64,000 nucleotides of DNA, taken from the NCBI RefSeq assembly GCF_011927725.1, contig NZ_JAATJC010000001.1, positions 1,061,001-1,125,000 of the forward strand. Reading direction: 5' to 3'. Shown in pieces: positions 38,216 through 47,167 of the stretch. This stretch comes from Sphingomonas kaistensis (GTDB taxonomy: Bacteria > Pseudomonadota > Alphaproteobacteria > Sphingomonadales > Sphingomonadaceae). Position 1 is the stretch's first letter, and each line of letters opens with the position of its first letter. Below the pieces are notes generated by a model. That model had not been told where the DNA came from, ran no database searches, and worked only from the letters and a program-made list of their open reading frames with translations. The position numbers were made by a program, and so were the translations under genes.

Positions 38216-40240
38216 TTACTTCGTGACCGTCCTGTAGCGGTCGAACCAGGCGATGATCGCGCTCGCCTTGGCCGCCGACTGCGACGGGCGCGCGGTCAGC
38301 CCGCCGTGGTTGGCGCCGGGAACGACCATCAGGCCGGAGGGGATGCCGCGCAGCTGCAGCGCGCCATAATATTGCTCCGACTCGCTGATCGGGGTGCGGT
38401 AGTCGCGCTCGCCGACGACCACCAGGGTCGGCGTCTTGACGTTGCCGACCAGCGACAGGGGCGAATTGCGCCACAGGATTTCGGGATTGTCCCACGGCTG
38501 CTTGCCGTAGGTATATTCATATTGGGCGGCGATGATGTCGGTGTTGAGGATCTTCGACACCCAGTTGATGACCGGCTTCTGCAGGGCGGCGGCGCGGAAG
38601 CGGTCGGTCTTGCCGATGATCGCCGCGGCCGCGTAGCCGCCGTACGAGCCGCCGGTGACGAACAGGTTGGCCGGGTCGGCGTAACCGGCCGCCACCGCCG
38701 CATCCACCGCGCTCATGAAGTCGGCATAGTCGGCAAACGGCTGCGTGGGATCGGGATTGATCGAGAATGCCTCCCCGTAGGAGGTGCTGAGCCGCGCGTT
38801 GGGATAGACCACGACATAGCCGGCGGCGGCGTAGAGCTGCATGTCGGTGCCGAAGTTGGCGCCATAGGACGATGCCGGACCGCCGTGGATCTCGAGAATG
38901 GTCGGGCGCTTCTCGCCCGGGCGGTAATCGGACGGGAGGACCACCCAGGTGTCGATCGGCGCCCCATCGCGGCTCGACGTTACGGCGAGCTTGCGGACTT
39001 CCCCAAGCTTGCGGGCGGCCAGCAGATCGGCGTTGAGGTCGGTCAGGCGCGTCGTCCGGCCGCGGCGTGAGACTGCAATGTCACCGGGCCGGTGCTCGTC
39101 CCCCGCGACAAAGGCGACGACATTTCCGGCCGCATGATAATCGCCGCCGCTGTACGGGCGGTCGAGGCTTCCGCCGGCCAGCCCGCCGGCAAGCGTGGTC
39201 ACTTTCCCGTCGAGCCCGACGCGCACGACCTTGCCTTCCCCGCGGTCGATCGTGAGGGCTAGAATCGAGCGGCCGTCCGGGCTCCACATCGGGCGCGAGA
39301 TCGGGCGGTCGAAACCGCCCGTCAGCAGCCGCGGGTTCGATCCGTCGGCGTTCATCACGTACAGGCGCATGTCCTGCGAGTTGCGCTTGCGATCGTCGAA
39401 GCCGGTGTAGGCGATCAGCCGTCCGTCGGGCGACACGGCGGGTTCGGAATCGGGCCCGTCGCGGTTCGTCAGCCGGGTCGCATCGCCGCCGTCGACGGGG
39501 ATCCGGATGATCTCGCTTTCGACCGGGTCGCGGTCGGCGCCGGGCTTGCGATTGGCGCCGATCAGGATCGCGCGGCCGTCGGGGGTGAAGGCGAGCGGGC
39601 CGGGATCGCCGCCCTTGTCGCGGGTCAGCTGTCGCGGCGCGCCGCCCGACGCCGAGACGATGAACAGCTGGACGTCGCCGGCCCGCAGCAGCCCTTCGGA
39701 ATCGGTGCGATAGACCAACTGATCGGTGTAGCGGACGGGATCGGCCCACTTGGCGCCCTCGGGCTTGTCGGGCGCCTTGCCGAGCCGGGGGGCCTCGCCG
39801 GGGACGAACATGGCGAAGGCGATCGAGCGGCCATCGGGCGACCAGCGAAGGCTGCGCGGGGCCTCGGGCAGGGTGGCGACGCGAGCGACCGTGCCGCTGT
39901 CCATCCAGCGCACCCACAATTGCGGCTTCTCTCCCTCGGCGTAGGAGACATAGGCAAGGCGCTTGCCGTCGGGCGACCAGCGCGGGCTGGCGTGCTGGCC
40001 CGGACCGGCCGCGATCGGCGCCTGCGCTCCGCTGGCAAGGTCGATCATCCAGATCGAGCGGTTCATCCGGTCGTTCATGACGTCGCCGGTGGCGCGGACG
40101 TAGGCGACGGCCTTGCCGTCGGGGCGGACCTGCGGGTCGGACGCGACCTGGAGCGAGAACAGGTCCTTCGGCTGGAGCTGCGCCGGAGCGGCGGTGGCGG
40201 CAAGCAGCGCGGCAAGCGCGAGGCTAAGTTTCAGGTGCAT
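38216..40240 (-). CDS. Exported S9 family prolyl-oligopeptidase-like peptidase
   Basis: A 674-residue serine peptidase with a signal peptide (about 1-21, ending APAQ). The N-terminal half is a beta-propeller of WD40-like repeats (about 40-380, marked by repeated WSPDGxxLA segments). The catalytic domain has Ser in GGSYGGYAAA near residue 527, Asp near 610 and His in GANHGG near 645. It resembles acylaminoacyl peptidase or dipeptidyl peptidase IV. Acting on short proline-containing peptides in the periplasm is likely but not shown. It stands alone. Confidence 0.92.
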   Translation of the reverse strand: MHLKLSLALAALLAATAAPAQLQPKDLFSLQVASDPQVRPDGKAVAYVRATGDVMNDRMNRSIWMIDLASGAQAPIAAGPGQHASPRWSPDGKRLAYVSYAEGEKPQLWVRWMDSGTVARVATLPEAPRSLRWSPDGRSIAFAMFVPGEAPRLGKAPDKPEGAKWADPVRYTDQLVYRTDSEGLLRAGDVQLFIVSASGGAPRQLTRDKGGDPGPLAFTPDGRAILIGANRKPGADRDPVESEIIRIPVDGGDATRLTNRDGPDSEPAVSPDGRLIAYTGFDDRKRNSQDMRLYVMNADGSNPRLLTGGFDRPISRPMWSPDGRSILALTIDRGEGKVVRVGLDGKVTTLAGGLAGGSLDRPYSGGDYHAAGNVVAFVAGDEHRPGDIAVSRRGRTTRLTDLNADLLAARKLGEVRKLAVTSSRDGAPIDTWVVLPSDYRPGEKRPTILEIHGGPASSYGANFGTDMQLYAAAGYVVVYPNARLSTSYGEAFSINPDPTQPFADYADFMSAVDAAVAAGYADPANLFVTGGSYGGYAAAAIIGKTDRFRAAALQKPVINWVSKILNTDIIAAQYEYTYGKQPWDNPEILWRNSPLSLVGNVKTPTLVVVGERDYRTPISESEQYYGALQLRGIPSGLMVVPGANHGGLTARPSQSAAKASAIIAWFDRYRTVTK

Positions 40241-40290
40241 GTGCGGCTGGTCCCCTTTCGTCGAGGGGAGTGTGGCAGCGTCGGCGCAGA

Positions 40291-40328
40291 AAGCCAGCCG
40301 TCGTCCCGCCGCGATGGGGGACGACGGC
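40291..40328 (-). terminator. Terminator of the serC-serA operon
   Basis: On the minus strand a perfect 11-bp stem (GCCGTCGTCCC / GGGACGACGGC, arms 40318-40328 and 40297-40307) is followed by TGGCTTTCT. It begins about 7 bases past the serA stop codon. Confidence 0.7.
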
Positions 40329-40334
40329 CGGGTA

Positions 40335-41915
40335 TCAGAAGCTGAGCGGTACCACTTCGCGCACGCCTTCCAGCGCGCACAGCCTGGCGACCACTTCGGG
40401 GGTCACCGGATCGTCGACCGCGACCAGCGCCACCGCTTCCCCGCCCGCGGCGCGGCGGCCGAGGTTGAAGGTGGCGATGTTGATGCCCGCTTCGCCGAGC
40501 GCCGTGCCGAGGCTGCCGATGAAGCCCGGCGCGTCGTTGTTGACGATGTAGAGCATGTGCCCGGCAAGGTCGGCCTCGACCGCAACGCCGAAGATATCGA
40601 CCAGCCGCGGGGCCGAATTGCCGAACAGGGTGCCGGCGACGCAGCGGTCGCCCGTCGGGGTCGAGGCGGTGACGCGCACCAGGGTGTGATAGTCGCCCTC
40701 GCGTTCGTGGCGGACTTCCTTGACGTCGAGCCCGCGTTCCTTGGCCAGGATCGGCGCATTCACCATGTTCACGGTCTGGCTGTAGGTACCCATCAGCCCG
40801 GCCAGCACCGCGCCGGTGATCGGCTTCTGGTTGAGCGCGGCGGCGGCGCCCTCGACCTCGATCGAGACTCCGCGGACCTGGTCGCCGAGCACCTGTCCGA
40901 GCAATTTCCCGAGTTTCTCGGCAAGCGCCATGTAGGGCTTGAGCCGCGGTGCTTCCTCCGCCGACAGCGAGGGCATGTTGATGGCGTTGGTGACGCCGCC
41001 CAGCAGCAGGAAATCGCTCATCTGCTCGGCGACCTGGATCGCGACATTGACCTGCGCCTCGGTGGTCGAGGCGCCGAGGTGCGGGGTCGAGATGAAGCCC
41101 GGCGTGCCGAACAAGGGGCTGGCGGTGGCAGGCTCGGTCTCGAACACGTCGAGCGCCGCGCCGGCGACCTGGCCGCTGTCCAGCGCGTCCTTCAGCGCCG
41201 CCTCGTCGATCAGCCCGCCGCGCGCGCAGTTGATGATCCGCACGCCCTTCTTGGTCCTGGCCAGCGCCTCGCGGCTGAGGATGCCGCGGGTCTGGTCCGT
41301 CAGAGGGGTGTGGAGGGTGATGAAGTCGGCGCGCTTGAGCAGCTCGTCGAGCTCGACCTTCTCAATTCCAAGCTCGAGCGCGCGTTCGGGCGAGAGGAAA
41401 GGGTCGAAAGCGACTACCTTCATCTTGAGGCCGAGCGCCCGGCTGGCGACGATCGATCCGATGTTGCCGGCGCCGATCAGGCCCAATGTCTTGGCGGTCA
41501 GCTCGACCCCCATGAAGCGGTTCTTCTCCCACTTGCCGGCCTGGGTCGAGGCGTCGGCCTCGGGCAGCTGGCGGGCGAGCGCGAACATCAGCGCGATGGC
41601 GTGCTCGGCGGTGGTGATCGAATTGCCGAAGGGGGTGTTCATCACCACGATTCCGCGGGCGGTGGCGGCGGGGATGTCGACATTGTCGACCCCGATCCCG
41701 GCGCGACCGATCACCTTGAGGTTGGTCGCATGATCGAGCAGCCGCGCCGTCGCCTTGGTCGACGAGCGGATGGCGAGGCCGTGATAGTCGCCGATGATCG
41801 CGGCGAGCTCGTCCGGGGTCTTGCCGGTGATCTCGTCCACCTCGATCCCGCGCTCGCGGAAGATGGCGGCGGCGCGGGGGTCCATCTTGTCGGAAATGAG
41901 GACGCGCGGGGTCAT
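40335..41915 (-). CDS. serA: D-3-phosphoglycerate dehydrogenase SerA
   Basis: SerA oxidises 3-phosphoglycerate to 3-phosphohydroxypyruvate with NAD+, the first step of serine synthesis. The 526-residue protein is the long form: substrate and NAD domains (GLIGAGNIGSIVASRALGLKM, near residues 145-165), an ASB domain, and a C-terminal ACT regulatory domain with NNDAPGFIGSLG near 455-466 that may bind serine. The catalytic Arg, Glu and His lie in the NAD domain as expected. The start overlaps the serC stop (ATGA), so the two genes are translated together. Confidence 0.96.
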   Translation of the reverse strand: MTPRVLISDKMDPRAAAIFRERGIEVDEITGKTPDELAAIIGDYHGLAIRSSTKATARLLDHATNLKVIGRAGIGVDNVDIPAATARGIVVMNTPFGNSITTAEHAIALMFALARQLPEADASTQAGKWEKNRFMGVELTAKTLGLIGAGNIGSIVASRALGLKMKVVAFDPFLSPERALELGIEKVELDELLKRADFITLHTPLTDQTRGILSREALARTKKGVRIINCARGGLIDEAALKDALDSGQVAGAALDVFETEPATASPLFGTPGFISTPHLGASTTEAQVNVAIQVAEQMSDFLLLGGVTNAINMPSLSAEEAPRLKPYMALAEKLGKLLGQVLGDQVRGVSIEVEGAAAALNQKPITGAVLAGLMGTYSQTVNMVNAPILAKERGLDVKEVRHEREGDYHTLVRVTASTPTGDRCVAGTLFGNSAPRLVDIFGVAVEADLAGHMLYIVNNDAPGFIGSLGTALGEAGINIATFNLGRRAAGGEAVALVAVDDPVTPEVVARLCALEGVREVVPLSF

Positions 41916-43036
41916 GCCTTGGTCTCCTCATAGGCCCAGTCGAGCCACGGCCCGAGGGCCTCGATGTCAGCGGTGTCGACGGTCGCGCCGCACCAGATGC
42001 GAAGCCCCGGCGGGGCGTCGCGATAGCCGGCGATGTCAAAGGCGACGCCCTGCTCCTCAAGGAGCGCGGCCATCTTCTTGATCCGCGCTTCGTCGGCGCC
42101 TTCGACGGTCAGGCAGACGCTGGTCTTCGAGCGCGATGCCGGGTCGGCGGCGAGGTGGCCGAGATAGGGGCGCGCCTCGACGATGGCGTCGAGAGCCGCG
42201 GCATTGGCGTCGCTGCGCGCGATTGCGCCGTCGAGCCCGCCGATGCCCTCGACCCATTCGAGTGCGGCAATCGCGTCCTCGACCGCGAGCATCGAGGGCG
42301 TGTTGATCGTCTCGCCCGAGAAGATGCCCTCGATCAGCTTGCCCTTGCTGGTCAGGCGGAAGACCTTGGGCAGCGGCCAGGCGGGGGTATGGCTTTCCAG
42401 CCGCTCGACCGCGCGGGGACCGAGGATCAGCACGCCGTGCGCGCCTTCGCCGCCAAGCACCTTCTGCCAGGAGAAGGTGGCGACATCGATCTTGTCCCAC
42501 GGAATGTCATAGGCGAACACCGCGCTGGTGGCGTCGGCGAAGCTCAGGCCCTGGCGGTCGGCATCGATCCACTCGCCATCGGGCACGCGGACGCCCGAGG
42601 TGGTGCCGTTCCAGGTGAACAGGACGTCGTTCGACCAGTCCACTTGGGCAAGGTCGGGCAGCGCACCATAATCGGCGCGGATCACGGCGGGGTCGATCCT
42701 GAGCTGCTTGACCGCGTCGGTAACCCAGCCCTCGCCGAAGCTTTCCCACGCCATGGCGGTGACCGGTCGGGCGCCGAGCATGGTCCACATCGCCATCTCG
42801 TAGGCGCCGGTGTCGGAGCCGGGCACGATGCCGATCCGGTGGGTGTCGGGAAGCCGCAGGTTGGCGCGCATCAGGTCGATGCAGCGCTTCAGGCGAGCCT
42901 TGCCGATCTTGCTGCGATGGGAACGGCCGAGGCTGTCGGTAGCGAGGTCGGAAGCGGCCCAGCCGGGAGGCTTGGCGCACGGCCCCGAAGAAAAATAGGG
43001 GCGTTCCGGACGCACGTCCGGGGTAGGGTTCGTCAT
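41912..43036 (-). CDS. serC: Phosphoserine aminotransferase SerC
   Basis: SerC uses pyridoxal phosphate to convert phosphohydroxypyruvate and glutamate to phosphoserine. The 374-residue protein has the cofactor Lys192 in FSWQKVLGGEG and the SSGPCAKPPGW opening. The chain is of the alphaproteobacterial type that runs to about 370-390 residues. The ATG follows GAGGAGAG with 8-base spacing; an upstream TTG is less likely. A structured leader precedes it (43044-43097), and serA overlaps its end. With serA this is the serine pathway operon. Confidence 0.96.
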   Translation of the reverse strand: MTNPTPDVRPERPYFSSGPCAKPPGWAASDLATDSLGRSHRSKIGKARLKRCIDLMRANLRLPDTHRIGIVPGSDTGAYEMAMWTMLGARPVTAMAWESFGEGWVTDAVKQLRIDPAVIRADYGALPDLAQVDWSNDVLFTWNGTTSGVRVPDGEWIDADRQGLSFADATSAVFAYDIPWDKIDVATFSWQKVLGGEGAHGVLILGPRAVERLESHTPAWPLPKVFRLTSKGKLIEGIFSGETINTPSMLAVEDAIAALEWVEGIGGLDGAIARSDANAAALDAIVEARPYLGHLAADPASRSKTSVCLTVEGADEARIKKMAALLEEQGVAFDIAGYRDAPPGLRIWCGATVDTADIEALGPWLDWAYEETKA

Positions 43037-43043
43037 GTTCAAA

Positions 43044-43097
43044 CTCTCCTCACAGAGAGCACGCGCCGCGTTGGGACGGCGTGGCCCGCAGCCGGGC
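43044..43097 (-). ncRNA. Candidate serC leader RNA motif
   Basis: On the minus strand three consecutive hairpins precede serC. GCCCG/CGGGC encloses a 4-base loop (43084-43097), a longer CACGCCG/CGGCGCGTG-type stem spans about 43060-43084, and CTCTC/GAGAG (43055-43059 with 43044-43048) encloses a 6-base loop. The last hairpin contains the GAGGAGAG ribosome binding site. This arrangement matches the serC RNA motif known upstream of serC in alphaproteobacteria. The regulating signal is not known. Confidence 0.6.
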
Positions 43098-43401
43098 TAC
43101 AGCATGGGCCCAGCGATGCAAGCGGATAGGTGATTCTGTGGATAAGTCGGCACTGACAGGCTGAAAAGCGGTCAGTTCGGCTCAACTCACCGCTCAACTT
43201 TGCCGACTCGTCCCTTCGTGGGAACGAAAAGGTTGTCTTCATTAACCGTAGCGGGTCTTTGGTCTGTGCCCGATGCAGTGGGGGCAACGCTGTGTCGGTC
43301 CGGGGCTGGGGAGCTCCTGACATTTTGGAAGCCGAACACGCCGCATCGCTGTGGCGCGAGCGGGCTTCCTGAAACGTGAACGAGCTAGGAGCTTTGTTTC
43401 T
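43098..43401. other. Non-coding divergent region between serC and the M23 peptidase
   Basis: About 300 bases with no credible gene. It should hold the promoters of the serC-serA operon and of the M23 peptidase gene. I could not assign -35/-10 boxes with confidence. A GTTGAGCGGTGAGTTGAGCC run near 43177-43196 on the minus strand shows two close copies of GTTGAGC. Confidence 0.4.
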
Positions 43402-44469
43402 ATGACGCATGCCATTCGAACAACGGGACTGCTCCGCAGCCGCGACCTGTTCGTGCATGACGGCACCAAGCTCCGTCGCATTCGCCTCTCCGCTTCCGTT
43501 CAAACCGTTTTCCTGATTGCCGCTGCGCTGATGCTGGCCTGGTCCGCGTTCGCAGCCGCCCATTTCATCGGCGGCGACAAGGCCGGGGTCGCCGCGGGCG
43601 ACACCACCCAGATGCAGCAGCTGGCCGTCGCGACCGAGCAGCGCGCGCGCCTCATCGAGCAGCGCCAGAAGCTGCTCGCGACCATGCTCGCCGGCGGTGA
43701 CGTCGATCCGTCCGCGCTTCCCGAGATTAGCGAGACCGCGTCGCTTCCGGCCGCGATCGCCGCGCCGCTCGCCCGCGCCGAAACCAAGCTTGCCGCCGAA
43801 GAAGCCGCCGCCGCCGAGCGCCTCGAGCAGCGTTATCGTACCGCCACCCGCGAGCTGAAGAAGCTGGGCCTGTCGCCCAAGCGTCTTGCCGTCGGCGGTC
43901 CGTTCGAACCGGCGACCAAGAGCGACCCGACCTTCAAGGCGCTGTTCAACAGCTGGAAGAAGCTCGACTCGCTGCAGGACGGCGTGATCGCGGTTCCGTC
44001 CGACAAGCCGGTCAAGACCGCCGAATTCACCTCCAGCTTCGGAGTCCGCAACGACCCGTTCGGCCGCGGTGCTGCAATGCACGCCGGGATTGACCTTGCC
44101 GGTCCGCACGGCACGCCGATCTACGCCACCGCCGACGGCACCGTCACCGACGCCGGCTTCAACAGCGGCGGCTACGGCAACCTCATCAAGCTCGATCACG
44201 GCCGCGGCATCGAGACCCGCTATGGCCACTTGGCGGCGTTTAGCGTCCGTGCCGGTGACCGGGTCAAGCGTGGCCAGCTGATCGGCCGCATGGGCTCGAC
44301 CGGCCGTTCGACCGGCAGCCACCTCCATTACGAAGTCCGCATCGACGGCCGAGCGGTCAATCCGATCCCGTTCATGCGTTCGACCGATTACTTGGCCTCG
44401 ATCAAGAGCCGCAACGGCCACAGCATGGACCAGATCGCGCTTGGCGGTCCGAGCCGCGGCAAGCGCTGA
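43402..44469 (+). CDS. M23 family metallopeptidase, membrane-anchored
   Basis: A 355-residue LytM-type peptidoglycan endopeptidase. One membrane anchor (VQTVFLIAAALMLAWSAFAAAHF, about residues 34-56) places the rest in the periplasm. A coiled coil (about 70-155) precedes the M23 domain. The zinc ligands are intact: His227 and Asp231 in HAGID, and His309 in HLHY, with His307 the catalytic residue. The protein could therefore be an active cross-link cleaver rather than a NlpD/EnvC-type activator. The ATG follows an AGGAG box. It diverges from serC. Confidence 0.93.
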   Translation: MTHAIRTTGLLRSRDLFVHDGTKLRRIRLSASVQTVFLIAAALMLAWSAFAAAHFIGGDKAGVAAGDTTQMQQLAVATEQRARLIEQRQKLLATMLAGGDVDPSALPEISETASLPAAIAAPLARAETKLAAEEAAAAERLEQRYRTATRELKKLGLSPKRLAVGGPFEPATKSDPTFKALFNSWKKLDSLQDGVIAVPSDKPVKTAEFTSSFGVRNDPFGRGAAMHAGIDLAGPHGTPIYATADGTVTDAGFNSGGYGNLIKLDHGRGIETRYGHLAAFSVRAGDRVKRGQLIGRMGSTGRSTGSHLHYEVRIDGRAVNPIPFMRSTDYLASIKSRNGHSMDQIALGGPSRGKR

Positions 44470-44502
44470 GTCCCGCTTGAGGGTGCCGGTGCGGCGCCCT
44501 AC

Positions 44503-44835
44503 ATGGATTTCGTGACCAACCTCATCCTCACCGAGTCCGCGGCGCGCCGCGTGGCATTGATCGCCGACAAGCAGGACAAGCCGGCCGTGCTTAGGCTTGC
44601 GGTCGACGGTGGCGGCTGCGCGGGCTTCACCTATCGCTTTGCGCTGGGCGAGCCGGAGGAAGGCGACACCGTCGCGGAAACCGCCGGCGTTCGACTGGTG
44701 GTCGACCCGGTCAGCCTCGATCTCCTCGAGGGAAGCGAGGTCGACTATGTCGAGGACCTCGGCGGCTCGGCTTTCAAGGTGCGCAATCCCAACGCGGCCA
44801 GCGGCTGCGGTTGCGGGTCCAGCTTCGGAATCTGA
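44503..44835 (+). CDS. erpA: Iron-sulfur cluster insertion protein ErpA-like
   Basis: A-type carrier proteins hold and deliver iron-sulfur clusters to target enzymes. The 110-residue protein carries the three ligand cysteines in the family pattern: Cys39 in DGGGCAGFTY, then Cys102 and Cys104 in SGCGCGSSF, with 62 residues between the first two. ErpA and IscA cannot be fully told apart from sequence alone. No other isc or suf gene is in the window, and the isolated context favours ErpA. Xth follows after about 40 bases. Confidence 0.88.
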   Translation: MDFVTNLILTESAARRVALIADKQDKPAVLRLAVDGGGCAGFTYRFALGEPEEGDTVAETAGVRLVVDPVSLDLLEGSEVDYVEDLGGSAFKVRNPNAASGCGCGSSFGI

Positions 44836-44874
44836 TCCCTCGCCTTGGCGCGTCAGGCTGGCTAAGTCCGGCCG

Positions 44875-45648
44875 ATGAAGATCGCCACCTTCAACATCAA
44901 CGGGATCCGTGCCCGCTTGCCCCGCCTGCTCGAATGGCTGGAGCGCGAAAAGCCCGACGTCGCTTGCCTGCAGGAACTGAAATGCGCCGACGAGGCGCTT
45001 CCGGTGCTCGATATCGAAGGCGCCGGCTACCGCGCCGTGTGGCACGGGCAGAAGGGCTTCAACGGGGTCGCGATCCTTGCCCGCGGGGAGAGCCCGCACC
45101 TGCGCCGCGTGGGCCTTCCGGGCGATCCCGACGACACCCACAGCCGCTACATCGAGGCGGAGGTGAACGGCATCGTCATCGCGTCGATCTACCTGCCCAA
45201 CGGCAATCCCGTCGGAACCGAGAAATTCCCCTACAAGCTGCGGTGGATGGAGCGGCTGCGCGAGCGTGCGGCGGAACTGCTGGCGGAGGAGCGGCCGGTG
45301 ATCCTGGCCGGCGACTGGAACGTGGTGACCGAGGATCGCGACGTCTTTTCGGTCGCGGCGATGAAGCATGACGCGCTGATGCAGCCCGAGACTCGGGCGG
45401 CTTGGCGGCGGATCCTCCACCAGGGCTGGACCGATGGGCTGCGCGCGCTGCACCCAAAGGAAGAGCGGCTCTACACCTTCTGGGATTACACCGCCGGTTG
45501 CTGGCAGCGCGACGCGGGCTTCCGAATCGACCACCTGCTGCTCAGCCCGCAGGTCACCGACCGGCTGGTCGCCGCCGGGGTCGACCGCTGGGCGCGCGGG
45601 CAGGAGAAGGCCAGCGACCATGCACCGACCTGGGTGACCCTGACCTAA
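44875..45648 (+). CDS. xth: Exodeoxyribonuclease III
   Basis: Exonuclease III is the major AP endonuclease in base excision repair. The 257-residue protein is a classical endonuclease/exonuclease/phosphatase fold: MKIATFNINGIRARL start, the metal-binding Glu in CLQELKCAD near residue 35, the GDWNVV motif near 147-152, and the terminal FRIDHLLLS and SDHAPTWVTL. All active-site residues appear intact. It follows erpA closely. About 96 bases without a gene separate it from the PilZ gene. Confidence 0.95.
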   Translation: MKIATFNINGIRARLPRLLEWLEREKPDVACLQELKCADEALPVLDIEGAGYRAVWHGQKGFNGVAILARGESPHLRRVGLPGDPDDTHSRYIEAEVNGIVIASIYLPNGNPVGTEKFPYKLRWMERLRERAAELLAEERPVILAGDWNVVTEDRDVFSVAAMKHDALMQPETRAAWRRILHQGWTDGLRALHPKEERLYTFWDYTAGCWQRDAGFRIDHLLLSPQVTDRLVAAGVDRWARGQEKASDHAPTWVTLT

Positions 45649-45744
45649 CGTCCGTATCGTTAATTAACTCGCATCAATATCAGTGTAAGAGCATTCTCAA
45701 GGGGAGGGCGGCAATCGTGCTGGCCCGGCAGGGGCTGTTGTTGC

Positions 45745-46020
45745 GTGACGAACCTTGAAGAGTGGCCAGCGCGGCGGCTGCGCCACGAGGTCGAACTGGA
45801 CGCGGACGTCCATTATCCCGACGGACATTGCAGCAAGGCGAAGGTCTCGAACCTGTCGCTGGACGGCTGCCGCCTGAGCGGCTGGTTCCGGATCGGCGAC
45901 TATCTCGAACTGACCATCCCCAGGATCGGGCGGGTCCGGGGCCAGGTGCGCTGGGCCGTCGGCGGTCAGGCGGGGGTCCGCTTCGAGCGAGCGGCCAAGC
46001 CCGACGACGGCGCCGCCTAA
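45745..46020 (+). CDS. PilZ domain protein
   Basis: A single-domain PilZ protein of 91 residues, a possible cyclic di-GMP effector. The NLSLDG motif near residues 36-41 fits the D/NxSxxG half of the binding site. The arginine half is ARRLRHE near residues 9-15, which gives RR-x-R rather than the usual RxxxR, so binding may be weaker or altered. The GTG start has an AGGGG box about 10 bases upstream. Its TAA stop shares CTAA with the stop of the acyltransferase-like gene on the other strand. Confidence 0.85.
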   Translation: MTNLEEWPARRLRHEVELDADVHYPDGHCSKAKVSNLSLDGCRLSGWFRIGDYLELTIPRIGRVRGQVRWAVGGQAGVRFERAAKPDDGAA

Positions 46021-47159
46021 AGCGCCTTTTCGTAGATGCGGTAGATCTTGCTCCGCTCCGACCCACGCAGGTCGGCGATCGCCAGCATCCCGCCATTATC
46101 CTCCAGCACCCAGCCGAATTCGCCGTGGCTGGCGCCATAATTATCGACCGAATTCTGGCGGCAATATTCGATCATCATGAAGGCCAGTTGCCCGGCCAGC
46201 CGGCCGCCCTGGTGCTTCTTGGCGACGCCCATCAGCGGCACCCGCATCCGGTGCACCCTGGGCTTGCGCAGCCGCCACAGCAGCTTTGCCCAGCCGAACG
46301 GAAACAGCCTGCCGTTGAGGTCACGGGTGAGTTCGTTGATGTCGGGAATGGTGATCATGAAGCCGGCCGGCTCGCCATCCACCTCGGCGACCACCACCAG
46401 ATCCTCGAAGATGATCGGCTTCAGCTTCTTCCCGGCGTAGGCGATCTCGGATTCGGTCAGCGGCACGAAGCCCCAATTGTCCGACCAGGCATCGTTGAGC
46501 AGGTTGAGGATGATCGCCGCTTCCTCGTCGAAGCGTGACTTGTCGACCTCGCGGATGCGGATCCGGCTGGAGCGCTTGCCGGCCTGGATCAGGCGCTGGG
46601 CCAGCGGCTCCAGGGGCACGCGGATGTCGAGCGCATAGCAGTACAGGTCCTTGGCCTTGGCATAGCCCGCGGCCTCGACCTGCGCTTCATAGGCGGGACG
46701 ATGGTGGCCCATCATCGCCGTGGGCGGATCGGTGAAGCCCTTGATCTCGAGCCCGGGCTCGTCCCAGATCGACAGGCTTATCGGGCCCAGCGCACGGGTC
46801 ATCCCGCGCGCACGCAGCCAGTCCTCGGCGGTGGCGATCAGGGCCGGTCCGGCCTCCTTCTCGCTGTCGAGCACTTCGAACATGCCCCAATTGCCGGTGC
46901 CCTCGCCCATATGTTCTAGCACCAGGCGGTCGATCTGTGCCGAGATGCGGCCGACCGGACGGCCGCCGCGCTCCGCCAGCCACAGCGCGGCCTCGCCATG
47001 CTCGAACCACGGATTCTCGCCCGGGGTGATCAGGCCCATGACCTCGGACTTCAACGGCGGGACCCAGGCGGGATCGTCCTGGTAGACGTCCCACGCGAGG
47101 TCGACGAAGCGCTTCTTGTCGGCCTTGGTGGTGACCGGCCGGATGACGAGATCGGACAT
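46017..47159 (-). CDS. GNAT-like N-acyltransferase fold protein
   Basis: A 380-residue protein that looks like two GNAT folds: an N-terminal domain opening VIRPVTTKADKKRFVDLAWDVYQDDPAWVPP and a C-terminal one with AEVDGEPAGFMITIPDIN and GVAKKHQGGRLAGQLAFMMIEYC, the acetyl-CoA-binding-like helix. This length and opening are shared by proteins annotated as dATP pyrophosphohydrolase-like or N-acetyltransferase in sphingomonads. The real substrate is unknown. It follows the HerA-like ATPase gene by about 8 bases, so the two are probably in one operon. Confidence 0.75.
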   Translation of the reverse strand: MSDLVIRPVTTKADKKRFVDLAWDVYQDDPAWVPPLKSEVMGLITPGENPWFEHGEAALWLAERGGRPVGRISAQIDRLVLEHMGEGTGNWGMFEVLDSEKEAGPALIATAEDWLRARGMTRALGPISLSIWDEPGLEIKGFTDPPTAMMGHHRPAYEAQVEAAGYAKAKDLYCYALDIRVPLEPLAQRLIQAGKRSSRIRIREVDKSRFDEEAAIILNLLNDAWSDNWGFVPLTESEIAYAGKKLKPIIFEDLVVVAEVDGEPAGFMITIPDINELTRDLNGRLFPFGWAKLLWRLRKPRVHRMRVPLMGVAKKHQGGRLAGQLAFMMIEYCRQNSVDNYGASHGEFGWVLEDNGGMLAIADLRGSERSKIYRIYEKAL

Positions 47160-47167
47160 CGAACGCC

